Assembly (NCBI RefSeq): GCF_000348925.1
Contig: NZ_AODQ01000025.1
Location: 1 to 44,141, forward strand
Reading direction: 5' to 3'
Source of the DNA: Cesiribacter andamanensis AMV16
Lineage (GTDB): Bacteria > Bacteroidota > Bacteroidia > Cytophagales > Cyclobacteriaceae
Length of the DNA: 44,141 bases
Shown here piece by piece: positions 25,283 through 33,777 of the stretch; position 1 is the first letter of the stretch; every line of letters begins with the position of its first letter. The notes under the pieces are model-generated. The model was not told the DNA's origin, ran no database searches, and saw nothing but the letters and a program-made list of their open reading frames with translations. The translations under genes were made by a program, and so were the position numbers.

Positions 25283-25828
25283 ATGACCGAGCAGGAATTG
25301 CAGCAGCTCCGTTACCCCATAGGCCCCTACCAGGCTCCCGCATCCATCAGCCGCCAGCAGCTTTCTGGCTGGATTGAAGAATTGAAAGTATTCCCCGCCC
25401 GCCTGGAAGCCCTGGTAAAAGACCTGAGTAAAGACCAGCTCGACAGCCTCTACCGCCCTGGGGGCTGGAGCGTCCGCCAGCTGATCCACCACCTGGCCGA
25501 CAGCCACACCAATTGCTATGTGCGCTACAAATGGGCGCTTACCGAGCCCCAACCCCTGATCAAAGCGTATTACGAAGACCGCTGGGCCGAACTTTTCGAT
25601 AGCCGCCGCGCCCCCATAGGCTTATCGCTCACCTACCTGCACGCCCTGCATGCCAAGTGGACCTACCTGCTGGAGGGTCTTAGTCAGGAGCAGTTCAGTC
25701 GCCAGTTCATCCATCCCGAAAAGGGGGTGGCCATTCGCCTGGATGTGGCCGTAAGCCAGTATGCCTGGCATTGCCGCCACCACTATGCCCATATCGAAGG
25801 CCTGCTGCAACGCAGGGGGTGGCGATAA
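25283..25828 (+). CDS. YfiT/BstA-type DinB superfamily protein (putative bacillithiol transferase)
   Basis: 181 residues with a DinB_2 four-helix fold. The diagnostic segment is YRPGGWSVRQLIHHLADSHTN (about residues 54-75), followed by RYKWALTEPQPLIKAYYEDRWAEL, and the C-terminal AWHCRHHYAHIEGL. The three metal ligands of the family are His in LIHHLADSH and in the final HxxxHxxHI run. Homologues include YfiT and BstA, metal-dependent S-transferases for bacillithiol. Bacillithiol use in this organism is therefore suggested, not shown. It stands alone. Confidence 0.85.
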   Translation: MTEQELQQLRYPIGPYQAPASISRQQLSGWIEELKVFPARLEALVKDLSKDQLDSLYRPGGWSVRQLIHHLADSHTNCYVRYKWALTEPQPLIKAYYEDRWAELFDSRRAPIGLSLTYLHALHAKWTYLLEGLSQEQFSRQFIHPEKGVAIRLDVAVSQYAWHCRHHYAHIEGLLQRRGWR

Positions 25829-26294
25829 CTACCTCAACCAGTATTCTACCCGACAAGCTTTACCCTGTAGCGGGAGGGTATGGCCTCCCGGATGAGGATA
25901 AAGGATTACCTGGCGCAATATTTTAAGCCGGAAGCTCCACCTTTTTACTGCAAGCGGCGGCAGGCAGCACAGCCAAGTATAGGTACGCCAGTTTAGGTAC
26001 GTATGGATCATTTTGGCCGGGCGCTAGCGTTGGCTGCAGGGAGGGCAGCTAACTTGGGGCGATGCGCACTTTTTCATTACATACTCATTCCGGTTAACGG
26101 TACGCTAGTACCGTCAGCTATACATTCTGTATTGAAAACAGCTGCTTTCACAGCTACCTTAACATAACTTATCCGTTTACTCCCTGCTGCCTTCATCTTG
26201 ATGGAAGTATATTTTTTTTAAGGGGCCCTCCCCTTTACATCGACAACCGATGCTCTACTAGATTTTTTTATTATTCACCCTTATCACCTGTAGT
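25829..26294. other. Intergenic region of 466 bases with two perfect hairpins, no gene
   Basis: The gap after the YfiT gene holds CGGGAGG-GTATGG-CCTCCCG (25871-25890, 7-bp stem) and ACGGTAC-GCTA-GTACCGT (26097-26114, 7-bp stem with 4-base loop). Neither is followed by a T tract. There is a direct repeat of AGGTACG near 25980-26000. The 60-codon minus-strand ORF at 25829-26011 is not convincing. Confidence 0.55.
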
Positions 26295-27716
26295 ATGAAA
26301 AAGAGAATGAGTTGTGCTCCGCTAGTGATGATAGCCGTAGTAGCAATGTTTTTTTCCTGTGAGGAAGAAGTACCTACAGTGCACCAGATTGAGGAGTCCC
26401 AGGGAGTGGCAAAAGAAATGGGCCACCTGAAGCAAACAAAAACCTATTCTGCTGAGGTAGTGCAACACTGGCTGGCCCTGCAGACAGCCATGCTGTATGA
26501 TCCGGCCTCCAAGAATGCTTCTTTTGGGTTAAATGCAAACCGCATCATGGCCTATAGTGGCGTAGCGGCCTATGAGGCAGTTGTGCCCGGCATGCCGGCC
26601 TATCAGAGCCTATCCGGGCAATTGAGTGAAATGCCACAAATGCCTAAAACAGAACCGGGCAAAGCCTACCATTGGCCCACCAGTGCAAACGCAGCCCTGG
26701 CAGAAGTGAGCCGGGAGCTATTTGGTGTCTTCTACGATGCCCAAGCTGCAGCACAGCTGGAGCATGAACTGAACCAGGCAGCCATGCTGGCCATTGACAA
26801 TCCTGAAATCTTTACCCGCTCCGTAGCATTTGGCAAAGCCGTAGGCGCAAAAATAGTTGAGTGGGCGGCCACTGACCGTCCCTGGACCAGCTGGCCGGTA
26901 TATACCATACCTGCCTGGGAGCCTGGCGTTTGGAATCCCATGAACGGAGCCACCACAGTACCTAATGGCCTTGCCTACTGGGGGTATACCCGCACCATGG
27001 TGCCGGGCAGTATCAACAATACTGTTTCGCCCATCATGCCATACAGCGAAGATCCTGCATCTGCCTATTACCAGGATATGCTGGAAGTATACGAAGTGTC
27101 GATGCACTTGACCTTGGAAGAACGTATTCAGGCAAAATACTATGATGATCCTGCTTCAAAGGGATATCCCGGTGGTGCACATTATTATTCCGTACTTACC
27201 CAGGTGATGGAACAGCTGAACCCTCCCCTTGACCTTGCGGCCATTGGCTTTGCCAAAGCGGGGATGAGCCTGTTTGATGGAACCATTGGCTCCTTCAGGG
27301 CTAAATTCACCTATAATACAGAGCGTCCCATACAGTATATCAACCGGGTATTTGGAGCGACTGATCCGGTGGCCCAGCACTGGACCTCCTATATCCCAAA
27401 CCCACCTTATGGAGATTTCCCGTCCAATCATGCAGTGTTCAGTTCAAGCTTTGCCCATGCACTGACCACAGTTTTTGGCGACAATGTTAGCTTCAGCAAC
27501 AGCACCTATGCTGGAAAAGAGGTAGACCTGGGTGGCGGTTTTGGTATCCGCGATTTAGGTAGCAGGCACTACAGTTCTTTCTACGATATGGTACAGGATA
27601 TTGCCTACTCCCGCCTGTTTGGCGGTATTCATACCCGCTATGCCTGCGAAGAAGGAATGAAACAAGGCATGAAGACCGCCATGAATATTGATGCAAAGGT
27701 TAGCTTTAAAAAATAG
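26295..27716 (+). CDS. Vanadium-dependent haloperoxidase-like lipoprotein (PAP2 superfamily)
   Basis: 473 residues with a lipoprotein signal (VVAMFFSC, lipid Cys near residue 21). The C-terminal half carries the PAP2/vanadium haloperoxidase triad: K337 with R344-P345 in KFTYNTERPIQY, P376-S377-N378-H379 in FPSNHA, and S439-R440 with H446 in SRLFGGIH. PSNH replaces the phosphatase PSGH. The family binds vanadate and oxidises halides with peroxide, or acts as acid phosphatase; no vanadate activity is shown here. Codon use is more A/T-rich than in neighbouring genes. It stands alone. Confidence 0.85.
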   Translation: MKKRMSCAPLVMIAVVAMFFSCEEEVPTVHQIEESQGVAKEMGHLKQTKTYSAEVVQHWLALQTAMLYDPASKNASFGLNANRIMAYSGVAAYEAVVPGMPAYQSLSGQLSEMPQMPKTEPGKAYHWPTSANAALAEVSRELFGVFYDAQAAAQLEHELNQAAMLAIDNPEIFTRSVAFGKAVGAKIVEWAATDRPWTSWPVYTIPAWEPGVWNPMNGATTVPNGLAYWGYTRTMVPGSINNTVSPIMPYSEDPASAYYQDMLEVYEVSMHLTLEERIQAKYYDDPASKGYPGGAHYYSVLTQVMEQLNPPLDLAAIGFAKAGMSLFDGTIGSFRAKFTYNTERPIQYINRVFGATDPVAQHWTSYIPNPPYGDFPSNHAVFSSSFAHALTTVFGDNVSFSNSTYAGKEVDLGGGFGIRDLGSRHYSSFYDMVQDIAYSRLFGGIHTRYACEEGMKQGMKTAMNIDAKVSFKK

Positions 27717-27821
27717 TACAGTACTGGCTATAGGTGCTCCCTTTTAAGCGCATACCACCATAGGAGACCCAAATAAGGGTATTTCCTGCAGGCATTCCGC
27801 TGTCTGGCCAGTAGGCTATTA

Positions 27822-27878
27822 CCACAGGTGCATGGAAGAACAGGAACTAACCGTTTTGGTTCTTCCATGCACCTGTGG
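27822..27878 (+). terminator. Very long hairpin terminator
   Basis: CCACAGGTGCATGGAAGAAC and its exact inverted copy (27859-27878) form a perfect 20-bp stem with a 17-base loop, followed by CATTTTTGC. It is 100 bases after the haloperoxidase stop. The stem is longer than in normal terminators, so other roles are possible. Confidence 0.65.
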
Positions 27879-27997
27879 CATTTTTGCAGGCTCAGCATCT
27901 GCAACTCTTGCCCTGCTACCTCATTAGTTCCCCTGGCAGGCAGAGCTATAACTGGAGAAAGAGAATCCGGGCAAAATAGTTTTTTTATTGGTAGAAA

Positions 27998-28020
27998 GTA
28001 AGGAAAAATTTGTACCTTAC
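27998..28020. promoter_or_regulatory. 6-bp dyad before the LytTR response regulator
   Basis: GTAAGG and CCTTAC are perfect inverted copies separated by 11 bases (AAAAATTTGTA). This is the size of one helical turn between half sites. It is about 210 bases before the ATG. Confidence 0.35.
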
Positions 28021-28027
28021 TGATACA

Positions 28028-28142
28028 CTTTCGTATAGTCTGAAAGGGGGTTATGGTTCCCCAGCGAAAACGGTATCAGGACAGGATTTTTAGCTAAGGA
28101 CTCCTGTGAATCGAGCAGCCGCAGCAAGCGTAGCATCGCTAC
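28028..28142 (+). other. Structured leader region before the LytTR response regulator
   Basis: Four stems follow each other: CTTTC/GAAAG (28028-28046), GGGG/CCCC (28047-28062), ACAGGA/TCCTGT (28081-28107) and GTAGC/GCTAC (28130-28142). This suggests a structured 5' leader or small RNA. No known riboswitch class was recognised. Confidence 0.35.
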
Positions 28143-28229
28143 CTGTTCAAGTAAAAAGAAAGGCCGGCAGTAAGCGAGGCCCTTCTGTCAAGTAAGGAAC
28201 ATAGGGACATTTTTTTCTCTTGAAAGGAT

Positions 28230-28970
28230 ATGATCAAAGCCATTCTGGTGGACGATGATATGCTTTGTCGGAAAGCCCTCTCCATTCAGCTGCATAGGCA
28301 CTGTCCGGACGTAAACGTACTGACCGAATGTTCCTCAGCGCAGGAAGGCCTTACGGCCGTTGAGCGCTATCAGCCCGATCTGGTTTTTCTGGATGTTGAA
28401 ATGCCCCTGATGAGTGGTTTTGACATGCTTCAGCAGCTGGACAGGATTACGTTTCACATCATCTTCACCACCAGCTTTGATACCTATGCCATCAGGGCCA
28501 TCAAATTCAGTGCGCTGGACTACCTGCTCAAACCCATCGATACAGAGGAGCTCAAACGGGCCGTAGCCAAGATTCAGCCCAAGGCATCCCCCCTGCACCA
28601 GCACCTTGATAATCTGCTGCAGCACCTGTACCATCGCCCTCATGCCCTGCAAAAAGTTGCACTGCCAACACTCAAGGGCTACAAGATGATCTCCCTTGAC
28701 ACCATCATCCGCTGTGAATCGGAAGGAAACTATACGCACGTATTCCTGAAAAAAGGGGAGCGCCTGCTGGTATCGCGCCAGCTCAAAGAAATAGAGGAAC
28801 TGCTGGAGGGCCACTCTTTTTTGCGCGTTCACCATTCACATCTTATCAACCTGAACGAAATCACGCACTACATGCGGGGGGAAGGCGGATGGGTTGTCAT
28901 GAGTGACAATGCCTCTGTGAACGTATCGCGCAGCCGAAAAGTAGCATTGCTAAACGCCCTGAACGTGTAA
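28230..28970 (+). CDS. LytTR family response regulator (orphan)
   Basis: 246 residues: receiver domain at 1-115 and LytTR DNA-binding domain at about 140-245. The phospho-acceptor is D55 in LVFLDVEMP; the acidic pocket is DDD at 8-10, and the conserved Lys is K101 in LLKPID. The LytTR part reads IIRCESEGNYTHVFLKKGERLLVSRQLKEIEELL...FLRVHHSHLINLNEI. Such regulators are normally paired with a membrane LytS-type kinase, but none lies next to it, so the partner must be elsewhere. GAAAGGA, 3-9 bases before the ATG, could act as a ribosome binding site. A structured leader precedes it. Confidence 0.94.
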   Translation: MIKAILVDDDMLCRKALSIQLHRHCPDVNVLTECSSAQEGLTAVERYQPDLVFLDVEMPLMSGFDMLQQLDRITFHIIFTTSFDTYAIRAIKFSALDYLLKPIDTEELKRAVAKIQPKASPLHQHLDNLLQHLYHRPHALQKVALPTLKGYKMISLDTIIRCESEGNYTHVFLKKGERLLVSRQLKEIEELLEGHSFLRVHHSHLINLNEITHYMRGEGGWVVMSDNASVNVSRSRKVALLNALNV

Positions 28971-29014
28971 CAGATCAATCAATGTACTCCCATCCCGGTG
29001 CCCGCACCGGCAGT

Positions 29015-30253
29015 TTACCCCCCATACGTTACCCGGTAGATCACCCCGGCCTGATCATCTGACACCAGCAGGGAGCCATCGGGCTGCACCAGCACATCTA
29101 CCGGGCGGCCCCAGGCCTCCTGGCTTTCCTCATCCAGCCAGCCGCTGATAAAGGGTTCGTAGCTGGTGGCTTCTCCCCCTTCGTTCAGCCGTACCAGCAT
29201 CAGGCGGTAGCCGCTTTTGGCCGTGCGGTTCCAGCTGCCATGCTCGGCAATGATGATCTGGTTGCGGTAAGCTTGCGGAAACTGACTGCCGGTATAGAAC
29301 TTCATGCCCAGGGGCGCTACATGGGTGCCCAGCTTTTGCACGGGAGGGGTATAGGTACCACAATCGCCATCCTTGCCAAATTGGGGATCTATGATATCGC
29401 CGGCATGGCAGTAGGGGTAGCCAAAATGCATGCCCTGCTTTGGTGCCCGGTTGAGCTCACAGGGAGGGTTGTTGTCGGTATACTCCAGGGCCTGCTCTTC
29501 GGGCAGTTTACCGGCATTGGCCATGAGGGTGCCCAGGTTATCGCCGCCATTGTCGGTAAACCAGAGCTCCCGGCTTTGCGGATGCCAGTCGAAGCCCACC
29601 GTATTGCGTACCCCCTCTGCGAAGAGTTCAGGGGCACCTCCCCTGGGATTGATGCGGGTGATGCTGGCATAAACGGCCTTATCGGATTTGCAAATGTTGC
29701 AGGGGGCGCCTACGGGCACATAAAGCATGCCATCAGGCCCAAAGGCAATGTACTTCCAGCCATGGTGCTGGTCGGTGGGGAACTGGTCATAGACCACTTC
29801 AGGCTGGGGCGGATTGTCCAGGCTGGCCTCAATGTTGCGGTAGCGAAGGATGCGGCTTACCTCCGCCACATACAGATCACCCTCCCGAAAGGCCACCCCA
29901 TTGGGCATGTTCAGGCCCTCGGCAATTACCCAGCTTTTATCCGCCCGGCCATCGCCATTCTCATCCCGCACAGCCCATACCTTGTCTTTCTGCCGGTTGC
30001 CTACAAAAATAGTTCCCTTATCCCCCCGGGCCAGGGAGCGGGCATTCTCGATCTCTTCGACAAAAAGAGAGATCTGAAAGCCGGCCGGCAGCTGCAGCTG
30101 ATCCAGTTTGATATCCGGATTTTTAGGAGCAGGGGTAACCGCATCGGGCGAAAGGCCCACACTATCGGCGGCAGCCTGCTGATCATCGGGTGCAGAATCT
30201 GACTGGCAGGCTGCTGCCAGCAGTAGCAGGGGATAAAAAAGGTATTTTTTCAT
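29015..30253 (-). CDS. PQQ-dependent sugar dehydrogenase-like lipoprotein
   Basis: The ATG at 30253 begins a lipoprotein signal (MKKYLFYPLLLLAAAC, lipid Cys at 16); the frame extends to 30301. The 412-residue product then has a linker rich in Asp/Ala and a six-bladed beta-propeller of the soluble glucose/sorbosone dehydrogenase type. Marks are LPAGFQISLFVEEIENARSLARGDKGTIFVGNR, DQHHGWKYIAFGPDGMLYVPVGAPCN, ELWFTDNGGDNLG and AEHGSWNR. Such proteins oxidise sugars using PQQ outside the cytoplasm; the cofactor and substrate here are inferred. It is divergent from the ABC-F gene. Confidence 0.88.
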   Translation of the reverse strand: MKKYLFYPLLLLAAACQSDSAPDDQQAAADSVGLSPDAVTPAPKNPDIKLDQLQLPAGFQISLFVEEIENARSLARGDKGTIFVGNRQKDKVWAVRDENGDGRADKSWVIAEGLNMPNGVAFREGDLYVAEVSRILRYRNIEASLDNPPQPEVVYDQFPTDQHHGWKYIAFGPDGMLYVPVGAPCNICKSDKAVYASITRINPRGGAPELFAEGVRNTVGFDWHPQSRELWFTDNGGDNLGTLMANAGKLPEEQALEYTDNNPPCELNRAPKQGMHFGYPYCHAGDIIDPQFGKDGDCGTYTPPVQKLGTHVAPLGMKFYTGSQFPQAYRNQIIIAEHGSWNRTAKSGYRLMLVRLNEGGEATSYEPFISGWLDEESQEAWGRPVDVLVQPDGSLLVSDDQAGVIYRVTYGG

Positions 30254-30388
30254 GAGATAGAAGTATGACCGGACTAAACATACGTAAATTCTGTGGTACA
30301 ACTATGATTTTTCCCCTTTGGTTACGCAACCGCCTCTTTCCCGCAAGGGTTCAGAAAGCGGACAATCCGTTCGCATCCAGAATTTTCG

Positions 30389-30396
30389 TACCTTTG
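30389..30396 (+). promoter_or_regulatory. Bacteroidota -7 element just before the ABC-F start
   Basis: TACCTTTG matches TAnnTTTG exactly. It ends 5 bases before the ATG at 30402, so the transcript would have almost no leader. A weak -33-like GTTCG lies about 16 bases upstream. Confidence 0.5.
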
Positions 30397-30401
30397 CGCC
30401 C

Positions 30402-32324
30402 ATGATTTCGATCTCCAATCTTTCGTACTATATCGGCGATCGCCCCCTCTACGAGGACGCCAACCTGCACATCACCCCCAAAGCAAAAATAGGACTGGTA
30501 GGCCTCAACGGCACCGGCAAGTCTACCCTGCTGCGCCTCATCGATGGCGAGTATACCCCAGATGAGGGGATCATCTCCAAAAGCAACGATACCACCATTG
30601 GCTTTCTGAACCAGGACCTGCTCTCCTACCAGACCAACGACAGCATCCTGACGGTGGCCATGGAAGCCTTTGGCAATGCGGTGGAGTTGCAGCGGCAGAT
30701 CGAAAAAACCATTCATCAGCTGGAAGTGGAGTACAGCGACAAGCTGGTGGAAAAGCTTACCCGCCAGCAGGAAGAGTTCGAGCGCCTGGGCGGCTACAGC
30801 ATGCAATCGCAGGCCGAAGCCGTCTTGGAAGGCATTGGCTTCCGCACCGAAGACCTGCACCGCCCCCTGAAGGAGTTCAGTGGCGGCTGGCGCATGCGCG
30901 TTATGCTCACCAAGCTGCTGCTGCAGCGCCCCAGCCTGCTGATGCTGGATGAGCCCACCAACCACCTGGACCTGCCCTCTATCCAGTGGCTGGAAAATTA
31001 CCTGAAGACCTACCAGGGCGCCTTCATCATCGTATCGCACGACCAGGATTTTCTCAACAATACGGTTGACATGGTAGTAGAGGTAAGCCAGCAGCAGCTC
31101 ATCACCTATGTGGGCAATTACGACCACTACCTGATTGAGAAGGAGGAGCGCAGCGAGCTGCAGCGCAATGCCTATGAGAACCAGCAGCAGCAGATCAAGC
31201 AAACCGAGCGCTTCATCGAACGCTTCCGGTCTAAAGCAACTAAAGCGCGCCAGGTACAAAGCCGGGTAAAGGCCCTGGACCGTATGGACAAGATTGAGGC
31301 CGTAGCCGAAGAAAACCGCCGGGTGAATTTTAAATTTACCATGAGCCGGCCATCGGGCAAATCGGTGATCCTGCTGGAAGGGATCAGCAAAGCCTATGGC
31401 GACTTGCAGATTCTGAATGGGGCCACTGCCGAGATCAGAAGAGGGGATAAAATTGCCCTGATCGGGGCCAACGGAAAAGGAAAGTCTACCGTGCTGCGCA
31501 TTATTGCCGGCGAGCAGGTACAGGAAGGCCAGCGCACCGAAGGCCACAACGTAAACATGGCCTTTTATGCCCAGCATCAGCTGGAGAGCCTGGGCGTGGA
31601 TAATGAGATCCTGGAAGAACTGAAAGGGGCCGGCAGCAAAAAGACCGAAACCGAGCTGCGCAACCTGCTGGGCTGTTTTCTCTTTACCGATGAAGAGGTA
31701 TTCAAGAAGATAAAAGTACTTTCCGGCGGTGAAAAAAGCCGGGTAGCCCTGGCCAAAACCTTGCTGAGCGAAGCCAACTTTCTGCTGCTGGACGAACCCA
31801 CCAACCACCTGGACCTGCAGTCGGTCAACATCCTGATCCAGGCCCTGGAGCAGTACGAGGGCAGCTACATTGTGGTATCGCACAACCGCCACTTCATCAA
31901 CCACATTGCCAACAAGATCTGGTGGATCGAGGATGGAGAGATTCGGGAGTATCCCGGCACCTATAAGGAATTTGTGTGGTGGCAGGCGCAGCAGGAGGAG
32001 AAGAAGGCAGCCGCTGAGCCACAAAGCAAACAAGCAGCTCCCAAACAGGAAAAGCCCGCCCCTGCTCCTAAGAAAGCCGCCTCCCCCGAACAGGAAAAGG
32101 AGCGCAAACAGCTGCAGCGCCAGCTGGAAGAAAGCGAAAAGCAGGTAACCGCCCTGGAGCAGCAGGAAGCGAAGCTTGAGGCAGAGCTGGCCAAACCGGA
32201 GGTATTTGGTAATCCCGAACGTCTGCTGGAGGTAAACAGCCAGTATACCAGCACAAAAGAAAAGCTGGAAGCTGCCCAGCAGCAGTGGGAGGACCTAATG
32301 CTGCGGCTGGAAGAACTGGAATAA
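30402..32324 (+). CDS. ABC-F family ATPase
   Basis: The ATG at 30402 (MISISNLSYYIGDRP) is chosen because the promoter element overlaps the earlier GTG. The 640-residue protein has two ABC ATPase domains and no membrane region. Walker A motifs are GLNGTGKS (34-41) and GANGKGKS; signatures are FSGGWRMRV and LSGGEKSRV; both have LLDEPTNHLDL. Between them is the ABC-F interdomain linker. The C-terminal 100 residues are Lys/Gln/Glu-rich with coiled coil, as in Uup-like members. ABC-F proteins act on ribosomes, in translation or antibiotic protection; the subgroup here is not certain. Confidence 0.92.
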   Translation: MISISNLSYYIGDRPLYEDANLHITPKAKIGLVGLNGTGKSTLLRLIDGEYTPDEGIISKSNDTTIGFLNQDLLSYQTNDSILTVAMEAFGNAVELQRQIEKTIHQLEVEYSDKLVEKLTRQQEEFERLGGYSMQSQAEAVLEGIGFRTEDLHRPLKEFSGGWRMRVMLTKLLLQRPSLLMLDEPTNHLDLPSIQWLENYLKTYQGAFIIVSHDQDFLNNTVDMVVEVSQQQLITYVGNYDHYLIEKEERSELQRNAYENQQQQIKQTERFIERFRSKATKARQVQSRVKALDRMDKIEAVAEENRRVNFKFTMSRPSGKSVILLEGISKAYGDLQILNGATAEIRRGDKIALIGANGKGKSTVLRIIAGEQVQEGQRTEGHNVNMAFYAQHQLESLGVDNEILEELKGAGSKKTETELRNLLGCFLFTDEEVFKKIKVLSGGEKSRVALAKTLLSEANFLLLDEPTNHLDLQSVNILIQALEQYEGSYIVVSHNRHFINHIANKIWWIEDGEIREYPGTYKEFVWWQAQQEEKKAAAEPQSKQAAPKQEKPAPAPKKAASPEQEKERKQLQRQLEESEKQVTALEQQEAKLEAELAKPEVFGNPERLLEVNSQYTSTKEKLEAAQQQWEDLMLRLEELE

Positions 32325-32329
32325 ACCCG

Positions 32330-32361
32330 GCCCCGAACTGGCATGTTCGGGGCTTTTTTTT
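32330..32361 (+). terminator. Intrinsic terminator of the ABC-F gene
   Basis: GCCCCGAAC and GTTCGGGGC form a perfect 9-bp stem with a 6-base loop, followed by eight T. Confidence 0.9.
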
Positions 32362-32451
32362 AGCCCATCGGGTAATTTTCCTACCAAGGGGCCTTATGAA
32401 TGTACAGATATCGTATATTCCGTTTTGCTTGTTCAACCCCCTTCTAAACGC

Positions 32452-33777
32452 ATGTTTTTTAAAAGTGTCACTCCCCTGCTGCTGCTTAGCCTTATTTTTT
32501 GCTTAAACGCCTGCGGCCCGGTACCTACAGGCAGCAGCTCAGGGGGGAGTAGCAGCGGGCCTATGGTCCGCCTGCAGCCGGTAAACATGCAGTACGACCG
32601 CAGCATCCAGTCGGTACAGCTCTATCCGGACGATGGCACTCCGACCAGTCAGATGCTGCCGGCTGTGGTACCCCTGAATGGGCAAAACCCCCTGCTGCTG
32701 CAATTCGATGATCTGCGACCCAACCGGCAGGACTATTCCGTTCGCCTTGTGCACTGCGAGTATAACTGGGAGGTTTCCCGCCTCAGTACGCTGGAGTACC
32801 TCTACGAGTACAATGAATACCCCATTACCGATTTCTCCTTTTCCTACAATACGCAGCTGCAGTACGTCCACTACCAGTTTGAAGTGCCGCGGGTAAAGCT
32901 CAGCGGCAACTACCTGCTGGTGGTGTACCGCAACCGCAACCCCAATGATGTGGTGCTGAGCCGCCGCTTTCAGGTCTTTGAAAACCAGGTACCCATCCAG
33001 ACCCATCTGGTGGCCGCACCGGGCGGCGAGCGCCTGCGGCGCCAGCAGATTGACCTGAACGTACTGTACCGCAACCTGCCCGGTATTGTAGACCCCACTA
33101 CTCAAATTAAGGTAGTGATCCGCCAGAACCAGCGCTGGGACAATGCCGTGCTGAACCTGCGCCCCACCGGCGACCGTACCGCCAGCCAGAGTTTGGAGTA
33201 CCAGCTGTTTGATCTGAGCAATGCCTTTCCGGGAGGCAATGAATACCGCTGGTTCGATCTGCGGACGGTACGGGCCCTGGGCCAGAATGTAGGCCGCATA
33301 CAGCTGGATACGGTGCGCAAAAGCCTGGATGCCTTTCTGCAGCCCGATAAATCACGGGGCAGGCTGGCCTATGCCCAGCGGCAGGACCTCAACGGCCAGT
33401 ATGTGGTCTCTAACCTTGATTTTCCGCAAGATCCGACCATCAGCGCCGAGTATGCCGATGTGCACTTCTTTCTAAAAACCGATGGTCCCCTTTCCTGGCC
33501 GGTCTATGTAGCGGGCGAATTCAGTAACTACCAGAAGGGCGCCCCCTACCAGATGCAGTACGATGCGGGCCTGGGTGGCTACCGGGCCGATGTGCTGCTA
33601 AAGCAGGGCTGGTACAACTACCTCTATCTGGTGGATAACAAAGAAAATGCCCTCACGCTGGAGGGCAGTTTTTCCGAAACGGAGAATTTTTACGAGATCT
33701 TTGTCTATTACCGGCCCAATACGCGGCCTACTGATCTGCTGGTAGGCTACAGCCAGCTGCGCACCGGGGGGCGCTAG
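32452..33777 (+). CDS. Type IX secretion system plug protein (DUF5103)
   Basis: The ATG at 32452 begins a lipoprotein signal (MFFKSVTPLLLLSLIFCLNAC, lipid Cys near residue 21). The 441-residue protein has a Ser/Gly-rich linker followed by the beta-rich DUF5103 region: IQSVQLYPDDGTPTSQMLPAVVPLNGQNPLLLQFDDLRPNRQDYSVRLVHCEYNW at the start, then an Ig-like second part and a C-terminal carbohydrate-binding-like fold (GPLSWPVYVAGEFSNYQKGAPYQM). In T9SS the plug protein closes the outer-membrane SprA pore. Its presence is among the best clues to Bacteroidota. Its stop codon overlaps that of the convergent cas6-like gene. Confidence 0.9.
   Translation: MFFKSVTPLLLLSLIFCLNACGPVPTGSSSGGSSSGPMVRLQPVNMQYDRSIQSVQLYPDDGTPTSQMLPAVVPLNGQNPLLLQFDDLRPNRQDYSVRLVHCEYNWEVSRLSTLEYLYEYNEYPITDFSFSYNTQLQYVHYQFEVPRVKLSGNYLLVVYRNRNPNDVVLSRRFQVFENQVPIQTHLVAAPGGERLRRQQIDLNVLYRNLPGIVDPTTQIKVVIRQNQRWDNAVLNLRPTGDRTASQSLEYQLFDLSNAFPGGNEYRWFDLRTVRALGQNVGRIQLDTVRKSLDAFLQPDKSRGRLAYAQRQDLNGQYVVSNLDFPQDPTISAEYADVHFFLKTDGPLSWPVYVAGEFSNYQKGAPYQMQYDAGLGGYRADVLLKQGWYNYLYLVDNKENALTLEGSFSETENFYEIFVYYRPNTRPTDLLVGYSQLRTGGR

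Larger units (their letters stand above)
27717..28229. other. Intergenic region of 513 bases with strong hairpins, no gene
   Basis: Between the haloperoxidase and the response regulator gene. It holds the 20-bp hairpin (27822-27878), a 6-bp dyad (27998-28020), and several short stems before the response regulator. No ORF worth reporting. Confidence 0.6.

Noticed and set aside
28010-28229. Known riboswitch before the LytTR regulator
   Set aside because: The stems do not match cobalamin, TPP, SAM or other conserved core sequences that I can recognise.
29240-30202. 320-codon plus-strand ORF
   Set aside because: Antisense to the sugar dehydrogenase; no signal, domain or start context.
30351-32033. 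560-codon minus-strand ORF
   Set aside because: Lies wholly opposite the ABC-F gene, whose Walker and signature motifs are clear; the product is Leu/Gln/Val-rich with no domain, as expected for an antisense shadow.
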